Shown here: one piece after another, positions 15,614-22,850 of the stretch
Layout of the letters: the number at the start of each line of letters is the position of its first letter
Numbering within the stretch: the stretch's first letter is position 1
NCBI GenBank assembly: GCA_038259365.1
Contig: JBBSOW010000038.1
Span: 1 to 27,304 of the forward strand
DNA length: 27,304 nucleotides
Direction: 5' to 3'
Source of the DNA: JBBSOW01 sp038259365
GTDB lineage: Bacteria > Actinomycetota > Actinomycetes > Propionibacteriales > Propionibacteriaceae
The notes under the pieces: model-generated
Told to the model about the DNA's origin: nothing
The model's input: the letters and a program-made list of their open reading frames with translations, nothing else
The model's database searches: none
Made by a program: the position numbers and the translations under genes

Positions 15614-15648
15614 GAAGCCGGGTTCGGACGGTATCCGAACCCGGCTTC
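15614..15648. terminator. Bidirectional terminator hairpin
   Basis: GAAGCCGGGTTCGGA (15614-15628) and TCCGAACCCGGCTTC (15634-15648) are perfect 15-bp arms with a 5-base loop. It lies between the plus-strand lipoprotein gene and the minus-strand SRPBCC gene and can end both. There is only a broken T-tract on the plus side. Confidence 0.88.
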
Positions 15649-15666
15649 ACTGTTGCTAGGCCGCAA

Positions 15667-16128
15667 TCAGGAACTGACGGCGGCGGCGAGGTTGTTCAGC
15701 GAGTCCTCGAGCTCCTTCTCACTGACCAGCGGGAAGCTGATCTTCTTGAGCAGTTCCTCGTCGGTGACGTTAGACCAGTCGTAGGTCAACGTGACCACGG
15801 TGTCGTCAGATCCCTGAGCCTTGAGCTCCCACAGCCAGAACCACCCGGGGGGCTCGGTGCCAGCCGGGGCGGTCAGCCAACCGACCATGTGGTTCTTGTC
15901 GTAGGCGTTGACGTGGTTGTCGGTCTGGTAGTCACCGCCCATGAAATCGGCGGTCATGTTCATGGTGAACTTCTGCCCGGTCGCGGTGATCCGATCGGTG
16001 TGGTCGTCGGAGACGACGAAGCCCGATCCGTCGATCTCCTTGTGCCGACTCGGCAGGGTCAAGACCTCGAAGATGTCGGCCGCCGAGGCGTCGATGGTCC
16101 GCGAAACGGTTGTGCTCTTCTCACTCAT
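15667..16128 (-). CDS. SRPBCC-family protein (copy 1)
   Basis: 153 residues, the full length of a START/Bet v1-like SRPBCC domain: an N-terminal strand 'TTVSRTIDASAADIFEVLTL', the 'GQKFTMNM' region, 'VGWLTAPAGTEPPGWFWLWEL', 'TVVTLTYDWSNVTDE' and the C-terminal helix 'ELEDSLNNLAAAVSS'. The fold binds hydrophobic ligands or polyketides; the ligand is unknown. AAGGAGA lies 5 bases before the ATG. It is clearly paralogous to the gene just upstream on the same strand, with 77 bases between them. Confidence 0.92.
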   Translation of the reverse strand: MSEKSTTVSRTIDASAADIFEVLTLPSRHKEIDGSGFVVSDDHTDRITATGQKFTMNMTADFMGGDYQTDNHVNAYDKNHMVGWLTAPAGTEPPGWFWLWELKAQGSDDTVVTLTYDWSNVTDEELLKKISFPLVSEKELEDSLNNLAAAVSS

Positions 16129-16205
16129 TGAGTCTCCTTCGTGTTCGGGTCCATCCCACGCTACTACGTCACCGTGCGGCGCTGACGGTCACCGTCCCAG
16201 GCCGA

Positions 16206-16664
16206 TCAGCAAGCAATGCCCGCGAGTTTGCTCAACGACCCCTCGAGTTCAGCCCCGCTCACCACCGGGAACGTCACCCTCGCCAACACCTCGGGATCGT
16301 CAACCCGAGACCAGTCGTAGGTCAGGGTGACGTTGGTGCTTCCCGATCCGTCGGGATCGAACTCCCATAGCCAGGCCCAGCCGGCGGGCTCGGTGCCGGC
16401 ATCGGCGGTGAGCCATCCGACACGGCGGTTGGGGACCAGCTCGTTGACGTAGTTATCGGTCTGGTAGTCCCCACCCAGGTGGGCCCAATGCATATTCATC
16501 CTGAACTTCTGCCCGACCTCGGCCAGGCGCGCGTGAGTATCGCTCGAGACGACCATGCCAGATCCGTCGAGCTCCGCGTGGCGGTCGGGTTCAGCCAGCA
16601 CGTCGAACAAATTTTCGGCGCTCGCGTCGATCGTTGTTGACACGCGGACGTTGGTTTCACTCAT
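16206..16664 (-). CDS. SRPBCC-family protein (copy 2)
   Basis: 152 residues from ATG 16664, preceded by GGGAGAG; a longer frame to 16769 is open but not conserved with copy 1. It shares with copy 1 the start 'MSE', 'TIDASAENLFDVLAEPDRHA', 'GGDYQTDN', 'VGWLTADAGTEPAGWAWLWE', 'VTLTYDWSRV' and the end 'ELEGSLSKLAGI'. The two arose by tandem duplication and have since diverged. They may be cotranscribed. Function unknown. Confidence 0.92.
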   Translation of the reverse strand: MSETNVRVSTTIDASAENLFDVLAEPDRHAELDGSGMVVSSDTHARLAEVGQKFRMNMHWAHLGGDYQTDNYVNELVPNRRVGWLTADAGTEPAGWAWLWEFDPDGSGSTNVTLTYDWSRVDDPEVLARVTFPVVSGAELEGSLSKLAGIAC

Positions 16665-16814
16665 GTGTTCTCTCCCGTTGCTCGCAAAACGCCAAGCTAC
16701 TACGCGCGCCAGCGCGTCACACGGATCAGTGCACCAGGTGCCCCGGCTGCGAAGCGGGAACGAGCACACCTAGCCCTTGGCCGTGCGACATCAGCGCCGG
16801 AGATGGCGGCAAGT

Positions 16815-17924
16815 TCAACAACCCGACGGATTGCCGTTCGCGTCGCACCACGCCTCGTAATCGGCCACGTTGCGCTCGTGTTCGGCGTAGTCCTCGGTAA
16901 ACCGGGTCTCCCCGGTCGCGAGGTTGACGGTGACGAAGTAGAGCCAGGGCCCGTCCGCGGGGTGAGCGGCCGCGTCGAGCGCGGCCTTTCCGGGGGCCGA
17001 GATGGGCCCGGGCGGTAGACCGGGGTTGGTGTAGGTGTTGTACGGGTTGGGGGACTCGAACTCGGCCCGCGTCAGCGGCGCCCCCGCCGGCTTGTTCGCC
17101 GCATAGTGGACGGTGGAATCCAGTTGCAAGGGCTGGCCTTTGGCCACCCGATTGAGCAGCACCCGCGCCACCTTGGGTCGATCCTCGGGAATTCGCACCT
17201 CCTTCTCGATGATCCCCGCGATCGTCACCACCTCGTACGGGGTGATCCCGAGCGCCTGCGCGCCCTCTTGCACACCGACCTCGTCGCTGACGGTGTTGAA
17301 CCGACCGGCCATCTTCTTGAGCAACGCGGTGGCCGAGGTGGACTCGGTGTACTGGTAGCTGTCGGGAAACAGGAAGCCCTCGGGCCGATCTTGGGCATAC
17401 GAGGCCAACCCGAGATTCTCCGGGTCGGCGAGAGCGTCGTCGAACTCGCCTTTGGCGATCCCCGTCCCGGCCGCCAGCGTCGCCACCTGCTCGCTGAGGC
17501 GCTGTCCCTCGGGCACGGACACGAACTTGCGGTCCAGCGAGTTCGGATCCACCAAGATCTCCAAGGCCCTGGCCGCTGGGAGCTGGGTCTTCATCGGGTA
17601 GGTGCCCGGCTGGATCGAGCTGGATCGGCTGTCGGCGCGGACCGCATTATCCCACGCCTTCTGCGACTTGACGACCCCCTTCTCGACAAGGATCTCCCCG
17701 ATCCGGGTACCGCTCGAGCCTTTGGGAATCGAGATGGCGACCTCGGCTTGACCTTCGCCGCTGTAATCGGCACCGGGTCCGAAGGCGCCGAGGGCCCCGG
17801 TGATCTGGTTCACGATAAAGGCGCCACCCGTAAGGAGCACGACCAGTGCGACGACGATCGCAATCCAACTCTTGCGCTTCTTCGTGCTTGCCGTCGCTTC
17901 GGTCTCGTCGAGGAGGTCGCTCAC
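16815..17924 (-). CDS. mltG: Endolytic murein transglycosylase MltG (YceG-like)
   Basis: 369 residues. A basic cytoplasmic tail ('STKKRKSW') and one membrane segment ('IAIVVALVVLLTGGAFIV', about residues 21-38) anchor it, with the rest outside. A LysM-like part has 'ISIPKGSSGTRIGEILVEKGVV' and 'GTYPMKT'; the YceG domain has 'VSVPEGQRLSEQVATLA', 'PEGFLFPDSYQY' and 'VTIAGIIEKEVRIPEDRPKVARVLLNR', in which Glu240 is the expected catalytic residue. The substrate end shows 'LQLDSTVHYA', 'SPYNTY'-like 'NPYNTYTNPGLPPGPI', and 'YFVTV'. MltG cuts nascent glycan strands and sets their length. In most actinobacteria mltG sits between ruvX and aroE; here it stands alone beside SRPBCC and YjbR-like genes. 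Two C-terminal Cys ('WCDANGNPSGC') may form a disulfide. Start is GTG 17924. Confidence 0.96.
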   Translation of the reverse strand: MSDLLDETEATASTKKRKSWIAIVVALVVLLTGGAFIVNQITGALGAFGPGADYSGEGQAEVAISIPKGSSGTRIGEILVEKGVVKSQKAWDNAVRADSRSSSIQPGTYPMKTQLPAARALEILVDPNSLDRKFVSVPEGQRLSEQVATLAAGTGIAKGEFDDALADPENLGLASYAQDRPEGFLFPDSYQYTESTSATALLKKMAGRFNTVSDEVGVQEGAQALGITPYEVVTIAGIIEKEVRIPEDRPKVARVLLNRVAKGQPLQLDSTVHYAANKPAGAPLTRAEFESPNPYNTYTNPGLPPGPISAPGKAALDAAAHPADGPWLYFVTVNLATGETRFTEDYAEHERNVADYEAWCDANGNPSGC

Positions 17925-18009
17925 GAGGTACGCCTTTCCCTAGGTCGTTCCAGCCTGCCACGAACCTGCCGCGTGACGCATTTCGCGAGCGCCGGAGCTG
18001 CTCAAGATC

Positions 18010-18015
18010 TAGCAT
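18010..18015 (+). promoter_or_regulatory. -10 box for leaderless YjbR-like gene
   Basis: TAGCAT ends 6 bases before the GTG start at 18022, and no Shine-Dalgarno sequence is present, so transcription should begin at or next to the start codon. Confidence 0.5.
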
Positions 18016-18021
18016 TGACTC

Positions 18022-18429
18022 GTGGCCCACGAGCTGATGTTCGATCCCAACGACCCCGTCCTGGCGCGAGTACGGGGATTGGCGTTGGCCTTTCCGGGCG
18101 CGGACGAGAAGGTCTCGCACGGTCGTCCAACCTTCTTCACCACCAAAGTGTTCTGCTACTACGGCGGGTCTATCAAGGTCGACGGCAGCTACGTCCAGCA
18201 CGCGCGGAGCATCCTGGTTCACCCCGACGACGACGAAGCCCGATCCCTGTTGGAGGAGCCACGCTGCTACCGGCCCGCCTACCTGGGTCCGAGCGGTTGG
18301 GTAGGGGTCGACGTCGACGCCGCCACCGACTGGGCGGAGGTCGCGGAACTGCTGGATGCCTCCTTCCGGCGATCCGCGAGTTCGTCCCTGATCTTGCAGC
18401 TCGAGGCCCGGCACCGAACAAAGGGTTGA
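18022..18429 (+). CDS. MmcQ/YjbR-family protein
   Basis: 135 residues from GTG 18022. The family is a small 'double wing' domain. It shows 'LARVRGLALAFPGADEKVSHGRPTFFTTKVF', a YjbR hallmark with the HG-P-F element, then 'ILVHPDDDEARSLLEE', 'YRPAYLGPSGWVGVDV' and a final helix 'WAEVAELLDASFRRSA'. Some members are described as DNA-binding, but the cellular role is not established. It diverges from mltG with 97 bases between starts. Its stop codon overlaps the first unit of a TTGACA repeat array. Confidence 0.92.
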   Translation: MAHELMFDPNDPVLARVRGLALAFPGADEKVSHGRPTFFTTKVFCYYGGSIKVDGSYVQHARSILVHPDDDEARSLLEEPRCYRPAYLGPSGWVGVDVDAATDWAEVAELLDASFRRSASSSLILQLEARHRTKG

Positions 18430-18463
18430 CACAACTTGACAGTTTCTTGACAAAACCTTGACA
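18426..18463 (+). repeat. Four TTGACA direct repeats at helical spacing
   Basis: TTGACA occurs at 18426, 18436, 18447 and 18458, so the unit spacing is 10, 11 and 11 bases, one helical turn each. The linkers (CAAC-, GTTTC, AAACC) differ while the hexamer is exact. All copies face the same side of the helix, as expected of an activator or repressor array rather than of alternative -35 boxes. A related pair lies upstream of the M28 peptidase gene. Confidence 0.7.
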
Positions 18464-18715
18464 GGGGTGAGATTCTTTTCATGCACCGTCCATCATCACG
18501 ATGGGTTCCCACCCCGGGAAAGAAGAGGAGTTTTCGCGGCGCGCGAACTGCGATGAAGGAACCGGGTTACCCCCCGATAGACTCGTTTCCTTTTCACCCC
18601 AACAGTTCGCGGGCGGCGGATGTCGTCCCACGCCAAGGACGATTCATCTCCGGTCTCGCTTGGCCGTCGGCTCAATGAAGATCCGGCGGCCAAGTTTGAG
18701 ACGTGCCGTGTGAGA
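18464..18715. other. Intergenic region after the TTGACA array, no clear gene
   Basis: About 250 bases. Short frames exist but lack protein-like composition, and no tRNA or known small RNA fold is recognised. Because a repeat array precedes it and the next gene (YchJ-like) has its own -10 box at the far end, an unannotated small RNA or tiny peptide driven from the array is possible but unproven. Confidence 0.35.
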
Positions 18716-18721
18716 GATAAT
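18716..18721 (+). promoter_or_regulatory. -10 box for leaderless YchJ-like gene
   Basis: GATAAT, five of six matches to TATAAT, ends 6 bases before ATG 18728. No Shine-Dalgarno sequence follows it. Confidence 0.45.
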
Positions 18722-18727
18722 GACTCC

Positions 18728-19099
18728 ATGGCTGCGTTGCACTGCCCGAGTTGTCCGTGTGAATCGATGCTGCCCTACGACGCCTGCTGCGGTCCGCTGC
18801 TGCGGGGTGAGGCGCAAGCCGAAACGGCCGAAGCGCTGATGCGCTCGCGATACACCGCCTTCGTCGAAGGACAGTCGAACTACATCTTCCGGACGTGGCA
18901 TCCCAAGACCCGTCCCGCCCGTGTCACGCTCGATCCGAGCCTGGAGTGGGTCTCGCTGGTAGTGCACGAAAGCTCGTTGCAGACGGTGAGTTTTACGGCC
19001 CAGTGGCGGCGGGGGAGTGCAAGCGGGGAGCTGCGCGAACAGAGCCGGTTCGAGCAACGCGCAGGCCGATGGTTCTATCTCGATGGTGAGGTTGAGTGA
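18728..19099 (+). CDS. YchJ-family (SEC-C-type) protein
   Basis: 123 residues from ATG 18728. The N-terminal metal-binding cysteine cluster 'CPSCPCESMLPYDACCGPLL' and the following 'AETAEALMRSRYTAFVEGQSNYI', 'TWHPKTRP' are diagnostic of YchJ-like proteins. The C-terminal half is an NTF2-like fold ('VSFTAQWRRG', 'LREQSRFEQRAGRWFYLDGEV'). The function is not established; SEC-C cysteines usually bind zinc. The open frame continues upstream of this ATG but lacks conserved sequence. Confidence 0.95.
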   Translation: MAALHCPSCPCESMLPYDACCGPLLRGEAQAETAEALMRSRYTAFVEGQSNYIFRTWHPKTRPARVTLDPSLEWVSLVVHESSLQTVSFTAQWRRGSASGELREQSRFEQRAGRWFYLDGEVE

Positions 19100-19135
19100 A
19101 CCGGCACAACCCGGCAACAGACACCTCACCTCACC

Positions 19136-19164
19136 GGTCAACAAATCTTGACAGCCTATTGACC
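19136..19164 (+). promoter_or_regulatory. TTGAC repeats and dyad upstream of the M28 peptidase gene
   Basis: TTGACA (19148-19153) and TTGACC (19159-19164) are direct repeats 11 bases apart, like the array at 18426-18463. The outer GGTCAA (19136-19141) and TTGACC form an inverted repeat with a 17-base spacer. The site lies 104 bases before the peptidase start and could be a regulator site or overlapping -35 elements. Confidence 0.45.
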
Positions 19165-19267
19165 TGGCGCGGTTTGGCTGAAACATTGATCCCACTGCCC
19201 CGCGCGTTGCCTTTCGCACTTCGACGACCGGCGTCGTTCACCCCCGAACCAGAAGAGGTACCCCTCC

Positions 19268-20797
19268 ATGAGATCTACCCGCCTGCGCACCATGTGTGCA
19301 CTCGCTGCGGCGTCCTCGCTGCTGGCTCTTACCGTGCCGAGCACGGCCGAGGCGGCGGTCCCCAAGCCCCAGAAGTTGGCGACCAAGCTCACCAAGAAAA
19401 CCAGCGGCCGCGACGCGAATCGTCACCTGATCGCCTTCCAGCGGATCGCGGATCGCAACGGCGGTAACCGGGCCGCAGGCACGCCCGGTTACGAGGCCAG
19501 CGTCGACTACGTGGCCAAGCAGCTGCGTCAGGCCGGATACAAGGTGAGTACGCCGTCCTTCGACTTCACCACCGAGACGAAGAACGCGGAAAGCCTGAGC
19601 GTCGGGGACGACAGCTACACGGTAAGCAAGCTGGGCAGCAGTACCGGCACCTCGGCCGACGGGATCACCGCCCCACTGGCGGTCGTGCCGGAGGACTCCA
19701 CGACCGGCTGCGAGGCCTCCGACTTCGGCGGGAAGTCTTACGACGGAACAATCGCTCTGATTCGTCGCGGCGGCTGCACGTTCTTGCTCAAGACCCAAAA
19801 TGCCGCCGAGGCCGGCGCGATTGGCGTCCTTGTCTCCAACAACACCGCCGGCCCGGTGAACGGCACTCTTGGCGAAGCCGCCTCCATTCCGGCGGGTAGC
19901 GTCGATCAGGCCGACGGAGATAGCTTGGCAAGACAGGACGGCGCCGAAGCGACGATGGTCTTGGACTACACCTTCGCCACCGCCAAGGTCCGCAACGTGA
20001 TCGCCCAGACGCGCACCGGCAACGAACGCAACGTCGTCATGTCCGGTGCGCACCTCGATAGCGTGACCGAGGGCCCCGGCATCAACGACAACGGTTCGGG
20101 CAGCGCGGGCCAGCTCGAGGTTGCCCTCAAGCTCGGCTCCGCCCCCAAGGTCAAGAACGCGGTGCGGTTCGCCTGGTGGGCCGCCGAAGAAGAGGGCCTG
20201 CTCGGTTCGGAGAACTACGTCAGCCGCCTGAGCTTCGCTCAAAGTCTCGACATCGCCCTCTACCTCAACTTCGACATGATCGCTTCGCCCAACGCGGCCT
20301 ACTTCGTCTACGACGGCGACGATTCCGACGGCGAGGGCGCCGGCGCCGGCCCCTACGGCTCGGCCGACATCGAGAAGACGTTCGCCAACTACCTCAAAAC
20401 CAAAAAGGGTCTCCAGACCCAGGGAACCGACTTCGACGGTCGCTCCGATTATGGGCCCTTCATCGAGGCGGGCATTCCGGCCGGCGGTCTGTTCAGTGGA
20501 GCCGAGGGCGTCAAGACCCAGGAGCAGGCGGCCCTGTGGGGCGGCAGCGCCGGTGCGGCCTACGACCCCTGCTACCACCAGAAGTGCGACAACCTCGGGA
20601 ACCTGGACCGCCAGGCGTTCGACCGCAACATCGACGCCATGGCGTGGTCCGTCGGCATCTACGGCTACAGCACCACGGGCGTCAATGGAGCCAACTACAA
20701 GGCCGCCAAGCAAGGCCGCTTCGCGGCGGCCCGGGCGATGAACTCCGAGGCCGTCCAGGCCAAGGTCAAGTTCAAGGGCGGCTCCGCCGTTCGTTAG
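19268..20797 (+). CDS. Secreted M28-family aminopeptidase with PA domain
   Basis: 509 residues. A Sec signal peptide runs to about residue 29 ('MRSTRLRTMCALAAASSLLA', then 'STAEAA'), with no lipobox, so the enzyme is exported. The M28 zinc peptidase is split by a PA domain (about residues 130-235, 'LIRRGGCTFLLKTQNAAEAG'). Zinc ligands and catalytic residues are complete: His262 ('SGAHLDSV'), Asp274 ('GINDNGSG'), Glu307/Glu308 ('WAAEEEGLLGS'), Asp336 ('LNFDMIAS') and His437 ('CYHQKCDNL'). This matches the Streptomyces griseus aminopeptidase type, including the Cys435-Cys440 pair. It should remove N-terminal residues from peptides for nutrition. AGAAGAGG precedes the ATG. The upstream region has TTGAC repeats, and a strong hairpin follows. 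Confidence 0.96.
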   Translation: MRSTRLRTMCALAAASSLLALTVPSTAEAAVPKPQKLATKLTKKTSGRDANRHLIAFQRIADRNGGNRAAGTPGYEASVDYVAKQLRQAGYKVSTPSFDFTTETKNAESLSVGDDSYTVSKLGSSTGTSADGITAPLAVVPEDSTTGCEASDFGGKSYDGTIALIRRGGCTFLLKTQNAAEAGAIGVLVSNNTAGPVNGTLGEAASIPAGSVDQADGDSLARQDGAEATMVLDYTFATAKVRNVIAQTRTGNERNVVMSGAHLDSVTEGPGINDNGSGSAGQLEVALKLGSAPKVKNAVRFAWWAAEEEGLLGSENYVSRLSFAQSLDIALYLNFDMIASPNAAYFVYDGDDSDGEGAGAGPYGSADIEKTFANYLKTKKGLQTQGTDFDGRSDYGPFIEAGIPAGGLFSGAEGVKTQEQAALWGGSAGAAYDPCYHQKCDNLGNLDRQAFDRNIDAMAWSVGIYGYSTTGVNGANYKAAKQGRFAAARAMNSEAVQAKVKFKGGSAVR

Positions 20798-20816
20798 TGT
20801 CCCCACGAGCAAACTC

Positions 20817-20853
20817 ACTGGGCTGTCCGATTACAGTGATCGGGCAGCCCAGT
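20817..20853 (+). terminator. Terminator after the M28 peptidase gene
   Basis: Arms of 15 bp (20817-20831 and 20839-20853, ACTGGGCTG and CAGCCCAGT at the base) pair with a single G-U mismatch around a 7-base loop. It is followed by CGGCTTT and lies 19 bases after the stop codon. Confidence 0.88.
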
Positions 20854-20887
20854 CGGCTTTGCGGCGACGAGCAAAAGCGGGAGAACA

Positions 20888-21535
20888 ATGAGCGAACACA
20901 GTACCGATGTCGTCGAGGCCAGCCTGGATCAGCTCGTCGAACGGGCTCAGGCGTTGGTGGGGGAGCGAGGACGCCGGGTACTCGGCCTCCTGGGTGCGCC
21001 CGGTTCGGGCAAATCCACGGTGGCCACCCTGATGGCCGAACGAATGCGGGCGAGAACGGCGATCATCGAGATGGACGCCTTTCACCTCAGCGACGAGTTG
21101 CTCGTCCACTTGGGTCGGCGCGATCGCAAGGGTGCCCCGGACACCTTCGACGTGGACGGCTACGTCGAGATCCTGCGCCGCCTGCGAGAAACCGACGCCG
21201 GTGACATCTACGTGCCGATCTTCGACCGCACGCTGGACACGTCGGTCGGCAGCGCTCAGCTCGTCCCCGCCGATTGCCAGTTGATCATCACCACCGGCAA
21301 CTACCTGCTCTTGGACTGCGAGCCGTGGCCGCGGCTGCGTCCCTACATTGATCAAGCGTGGTTTCTCGAGCCGGACGAAGATCAGCGTCTGGACCAGCTC
21401 ATCGCGCGACACGTGCAATACGGCAAGACCCCCGAGGAGGCCCGGGAGTGGGTGCTGGGAAGCGATCAGCGAAACGCCGAGTTGGTGCAGGGGAGTCGCG
21501 ACAACGCCGATTGGGTGGTGCGGGTCAGCGCCTAG
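20888..21535 (+). CDS. P-loop nucleoside/nucleotide kinase-family protein
   Basis: 215 residues, ATG preceded by CGGGAG. A Walker A motif 'GLLGAPGSGKSTVA' (about residues 33-46) is followed by 'IIEMDAFHLSDELL', an acidic Walker B-like element, and 'RDRKGAPDTFDVDGYVEILR', typical of the phosphoribulokinase/uridine kinase/pantothenate kinase group. 'YVPIFDRTLDTSVGSAQLV' and 'LIITTGNYLLLD' complete the fold, with lid residues 'RLDQLIARHVQYGKTPEEA'. The phosphate acceptor is unknown; fructose, uridine and pantothenate have all been assigned to relatives. It lies between a terminator and a leaderless gene whose -10 box overlaps its stop codon. Confidence 0.9.
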   Translation: MSEHSTDVVEASLDQLVERAQALVGERGRRVLGLLGAPGSGKSTVATLMAERMRARTAIIEMDAFHLSDELLVHLGRRDRKGAPDTFDVDGYVEILRRLRETDAGDIYVPIFDRTLDTSVGSAQLVPADCQLIITTGNYLLLDCEPWPRLRPYIDQAWFLEPDEDQRLDQLIARHVQYGKTPEEAREWVLGSDQRNAELVQGSRDNADWVVRVSA

Positions 21536-21538
21536 CGT
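21533..21538 (+). promoter_or_regulatory. -10 box for leaderless pterin dehydratase-VOC gene
   Basis: TAGCGT begins at the kinase stop codon TAG and ends 6 bases before ATG 21545, giving a leaderless transcript start. A second in-frame ATG at 21554 is therefore less likely. Confidence 0.5.
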
Positions 21539-21544
21539 GGCACG

Positions 21545-22207
21545 ATGGTGGACATGGGTGATATCACGCTGTCCGACATCGAGGAACGACTTGCCGATTG
21601 GCGCAAGCTCGCCACGTCGCTGCATGCTCGTTTCCTCACCAAGAACTTCGCTGCGGGCCTGGAGTTCGTGAGCGCGGTTACCGAGTCCGCTGAGGCCGCG
21701 AACCACCATCCCGATGTGAAGCTGACCTACCCGTGGGTGGATCTCACGCTGATCAGCCACGACGTGAACGCCATCACCAACCGCGACCTCGACCTGGCCG
21801 AGAAGATCAGCCGCCTTGCTGCGGACCGGGGGATCGGCGCCGATCCGAGCGTGCTCGGCGAACTCGAGCTGGCCCTCGACACCGCCGATGTCGCCGCCAT
21901 CGGCCCGTTCTGGGCGGCCCTGCTGACCGGTGGCTCCGGCCACGTCGACGGCGATGATGTCGCCGATCCGCGCGGACGCCTGCCCCTGCTGTGGATGCAA
22001 CACACCGACGCCCACGAGACTCCTCGACAGCGCTTTCACCTCGACGTCTGGGTGCCGCGCGACGTCGCGCCGGCCCGGGTCGAGGCGGCCATCGCGGCCG
22101 GCGGCCGCCTCGTCAGCGACAGCTCCGCGCCCAGCTTCTGGGTTCTCGCAGACTCCGAGGGCAACCAGGCATGCGTGTGCACGCCGGCCGACAGAGACCC
22201 AAACTAG
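21545..22207 (+). CDS. 4a-hydroxytetrahydrobiopterin dehydratase-VOC domain fusion
   Basis: 220 residues with two domains. Residues 5-100 are a pterin-4a-carbinolamine dehydratase (PCD/DCoH) domain: 'LADWRKLATSLHARFLTKNF', the active-site 'EAANHHPDVKLTYPWVDLTL' (His54, His55, Asp57) and 'SHDVNAITNRDLDLA' (His72). Residues 105-215 are a glyoxalase/VOC-like domain ('LLWMQHTDAHETPRQRFHLD', 'VEAAIAAGGRLV', 'FWVLADSEGNQACVCTP'). PCD enzymes recycle the pterin cofactor of aromatic hydroxylases, but no hydroxylase gene is near. The three catalytic His of PCD are all kept, so activity is plausible. The fusion is seen in other actinobacteria as far as I recall; its role is unclear. Confidence 0.92.
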   Translation: MVDMGDITLSDIEERLADWRKLATSLHARFLTKNFAAGLEFVSAVTESAEAANHHPDVKLTYPWVDLTLISHDVNAITNRDLDLAEKISRLAADRGIGADPSVLGELELALDTADVAAIGPFWAALLTGGSGHVDGDDVADPRGRLPLLWMQHTDAHETPRQRFHLDVWVPRDVAPARVEAAIAAGGRLVSDSSAPSFWVLADSEGNQACVCTPADRDPN

Positions 22208-22299
22208 GCGATCGAACAGGCTCGCGCCTCTTTGCTCGGTGAGGTGACGACGATGCTCGGGCGCGGTCGCTGAGGAGGCCGGCTCGGATTCCGGGACCG

Positions 22300-22324
22300 G
22301 GCACGGCACGGCACGGCACGGCAC
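22300..22324 (+). repeat. Five tandem GGCAC units
   Basis: A perfect five-base repeat of five copies in the gap after the pterin dehydratase-VOC gene. The unit is not a multiple of three and no gene covers it, so it is a simple slippage-prone repeat at the border of the decayed toxin-antitoxin region. Confidence 0.9.
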
Positions 22325-22332
22325 GGGAGCCT

Positions 22333-22533
22333 TCAGGAAGACGGTTGGACGAGGCGGACCTCGCAGCGAAGGTTCGGGACCCGGGCGAGGCGAACGGCAG
22401 AAAACACGTCTGTGAGAAGGTGGTCGGGTGCGGCCCAGTGCGCATCCCGGGCCAGTTCTGTTCGCGAGCGGTGACCCACCACGCCATCATCGGTCAGGGC
22501 GTTCGCCCGGACCGAAGCATCAACCACGATCAC
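22333..22533 (-). pseudogene. Truncated VapC-like PIN toxin
   Basis: The frame from GTG 22533 reads 'MIVVDASVRANALTDDG', 'ELARDAHWAAPDHLLTDVFS', a clear PIN-domain N-terminus with the first catalytic Asp (residue 5) and the Glu/Asp region. After about residue 52 the similarity is lost and the frame ends at residue 66, whereas a VapC has about 130. The later catalytic Asp residues are absent, so it should be inactive. GTG overlaps the antitoxin stop as GTGA, so the operon layout is preserved at this junction. Confidence 0.75.
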
Positions 22534-22807
22534 GAGACATCGTCGTCTACCCCGCTCAGCACAGCATCCCGTTCACGACGTTGACCGTCCAGGCCCTCGG
22601 GGAACTCTGCGAAGGACAACCTCGAACCGTCGCTACAACCATCGAATCGATCCAGTATGGCCATTTTGGTTGGGCGAAGAGTTTCGTCAGTAACCAACCG
22701 TAAGAGGAATCCTTGCAATGATTGTCCCCGAGCGACCGCCTGGTCGGCCAACGCCTGCCGGACATCCTCGCGGACATCTCGGATCTGGAGGGCAACCCTG
22801 CAGGCAT
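22530..22807 (-). pseudogene. Frameshifted VapB/FitA-like antitoxin
   Basis: The main frame reads 'LQIRDVREDVRQALADQAVA', 'GQSLQGFLLRLVTDETLRPT' and 'RLSFAEFPEGL', a ribbon-helix-helix FitA/VapB antitoxin. The natural-looking start ATG 22807 ('MPAG') is 17 bases before the conserved frame resumes near 22790, so it is out of frame by one base. A shortened product from TTG 22751 would lack the DNA-binding strand. It precedes a truncated toxin, so the whole pair appears dead. Alternatively the protein could start at an unrecognised codon. Confidence 0.65.
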
Positions 22808-22850
22808 CGTTCGTGCGCCGACTCCAGCACTGGCTACCAATGCTCGGGCG

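Noticed and set aside
18464..18715. Possible tRNA or known structured RNA after the TTGACA array
   Set aside because: No acceptor stem or T-arm could be matched by eye, and no tRNA was found anywhere in the window.
19238..20818. 526-codon minus-strand frame opposite the M28 peptidase gene
   Set aside because: The plus strand has a signal peptide and a complete set of zinc ligands; the minus frame is a codon-bias shadow.
20831..22324. 497-codon minus-strand frame opposite the kinase and pterin dehydratase-VOC genes
   Set aside because: Both plus-strand proteins have diagnostic motifs; the minus frame crosses two unrelated genes and shows no domain.
22300..22324. GGCAC repeats as a CRISPR or phase-variation tract
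   Set aside because: Five-base units with no spacers are not CRISPR, and the tract lies in no reading frame or clear promoter.
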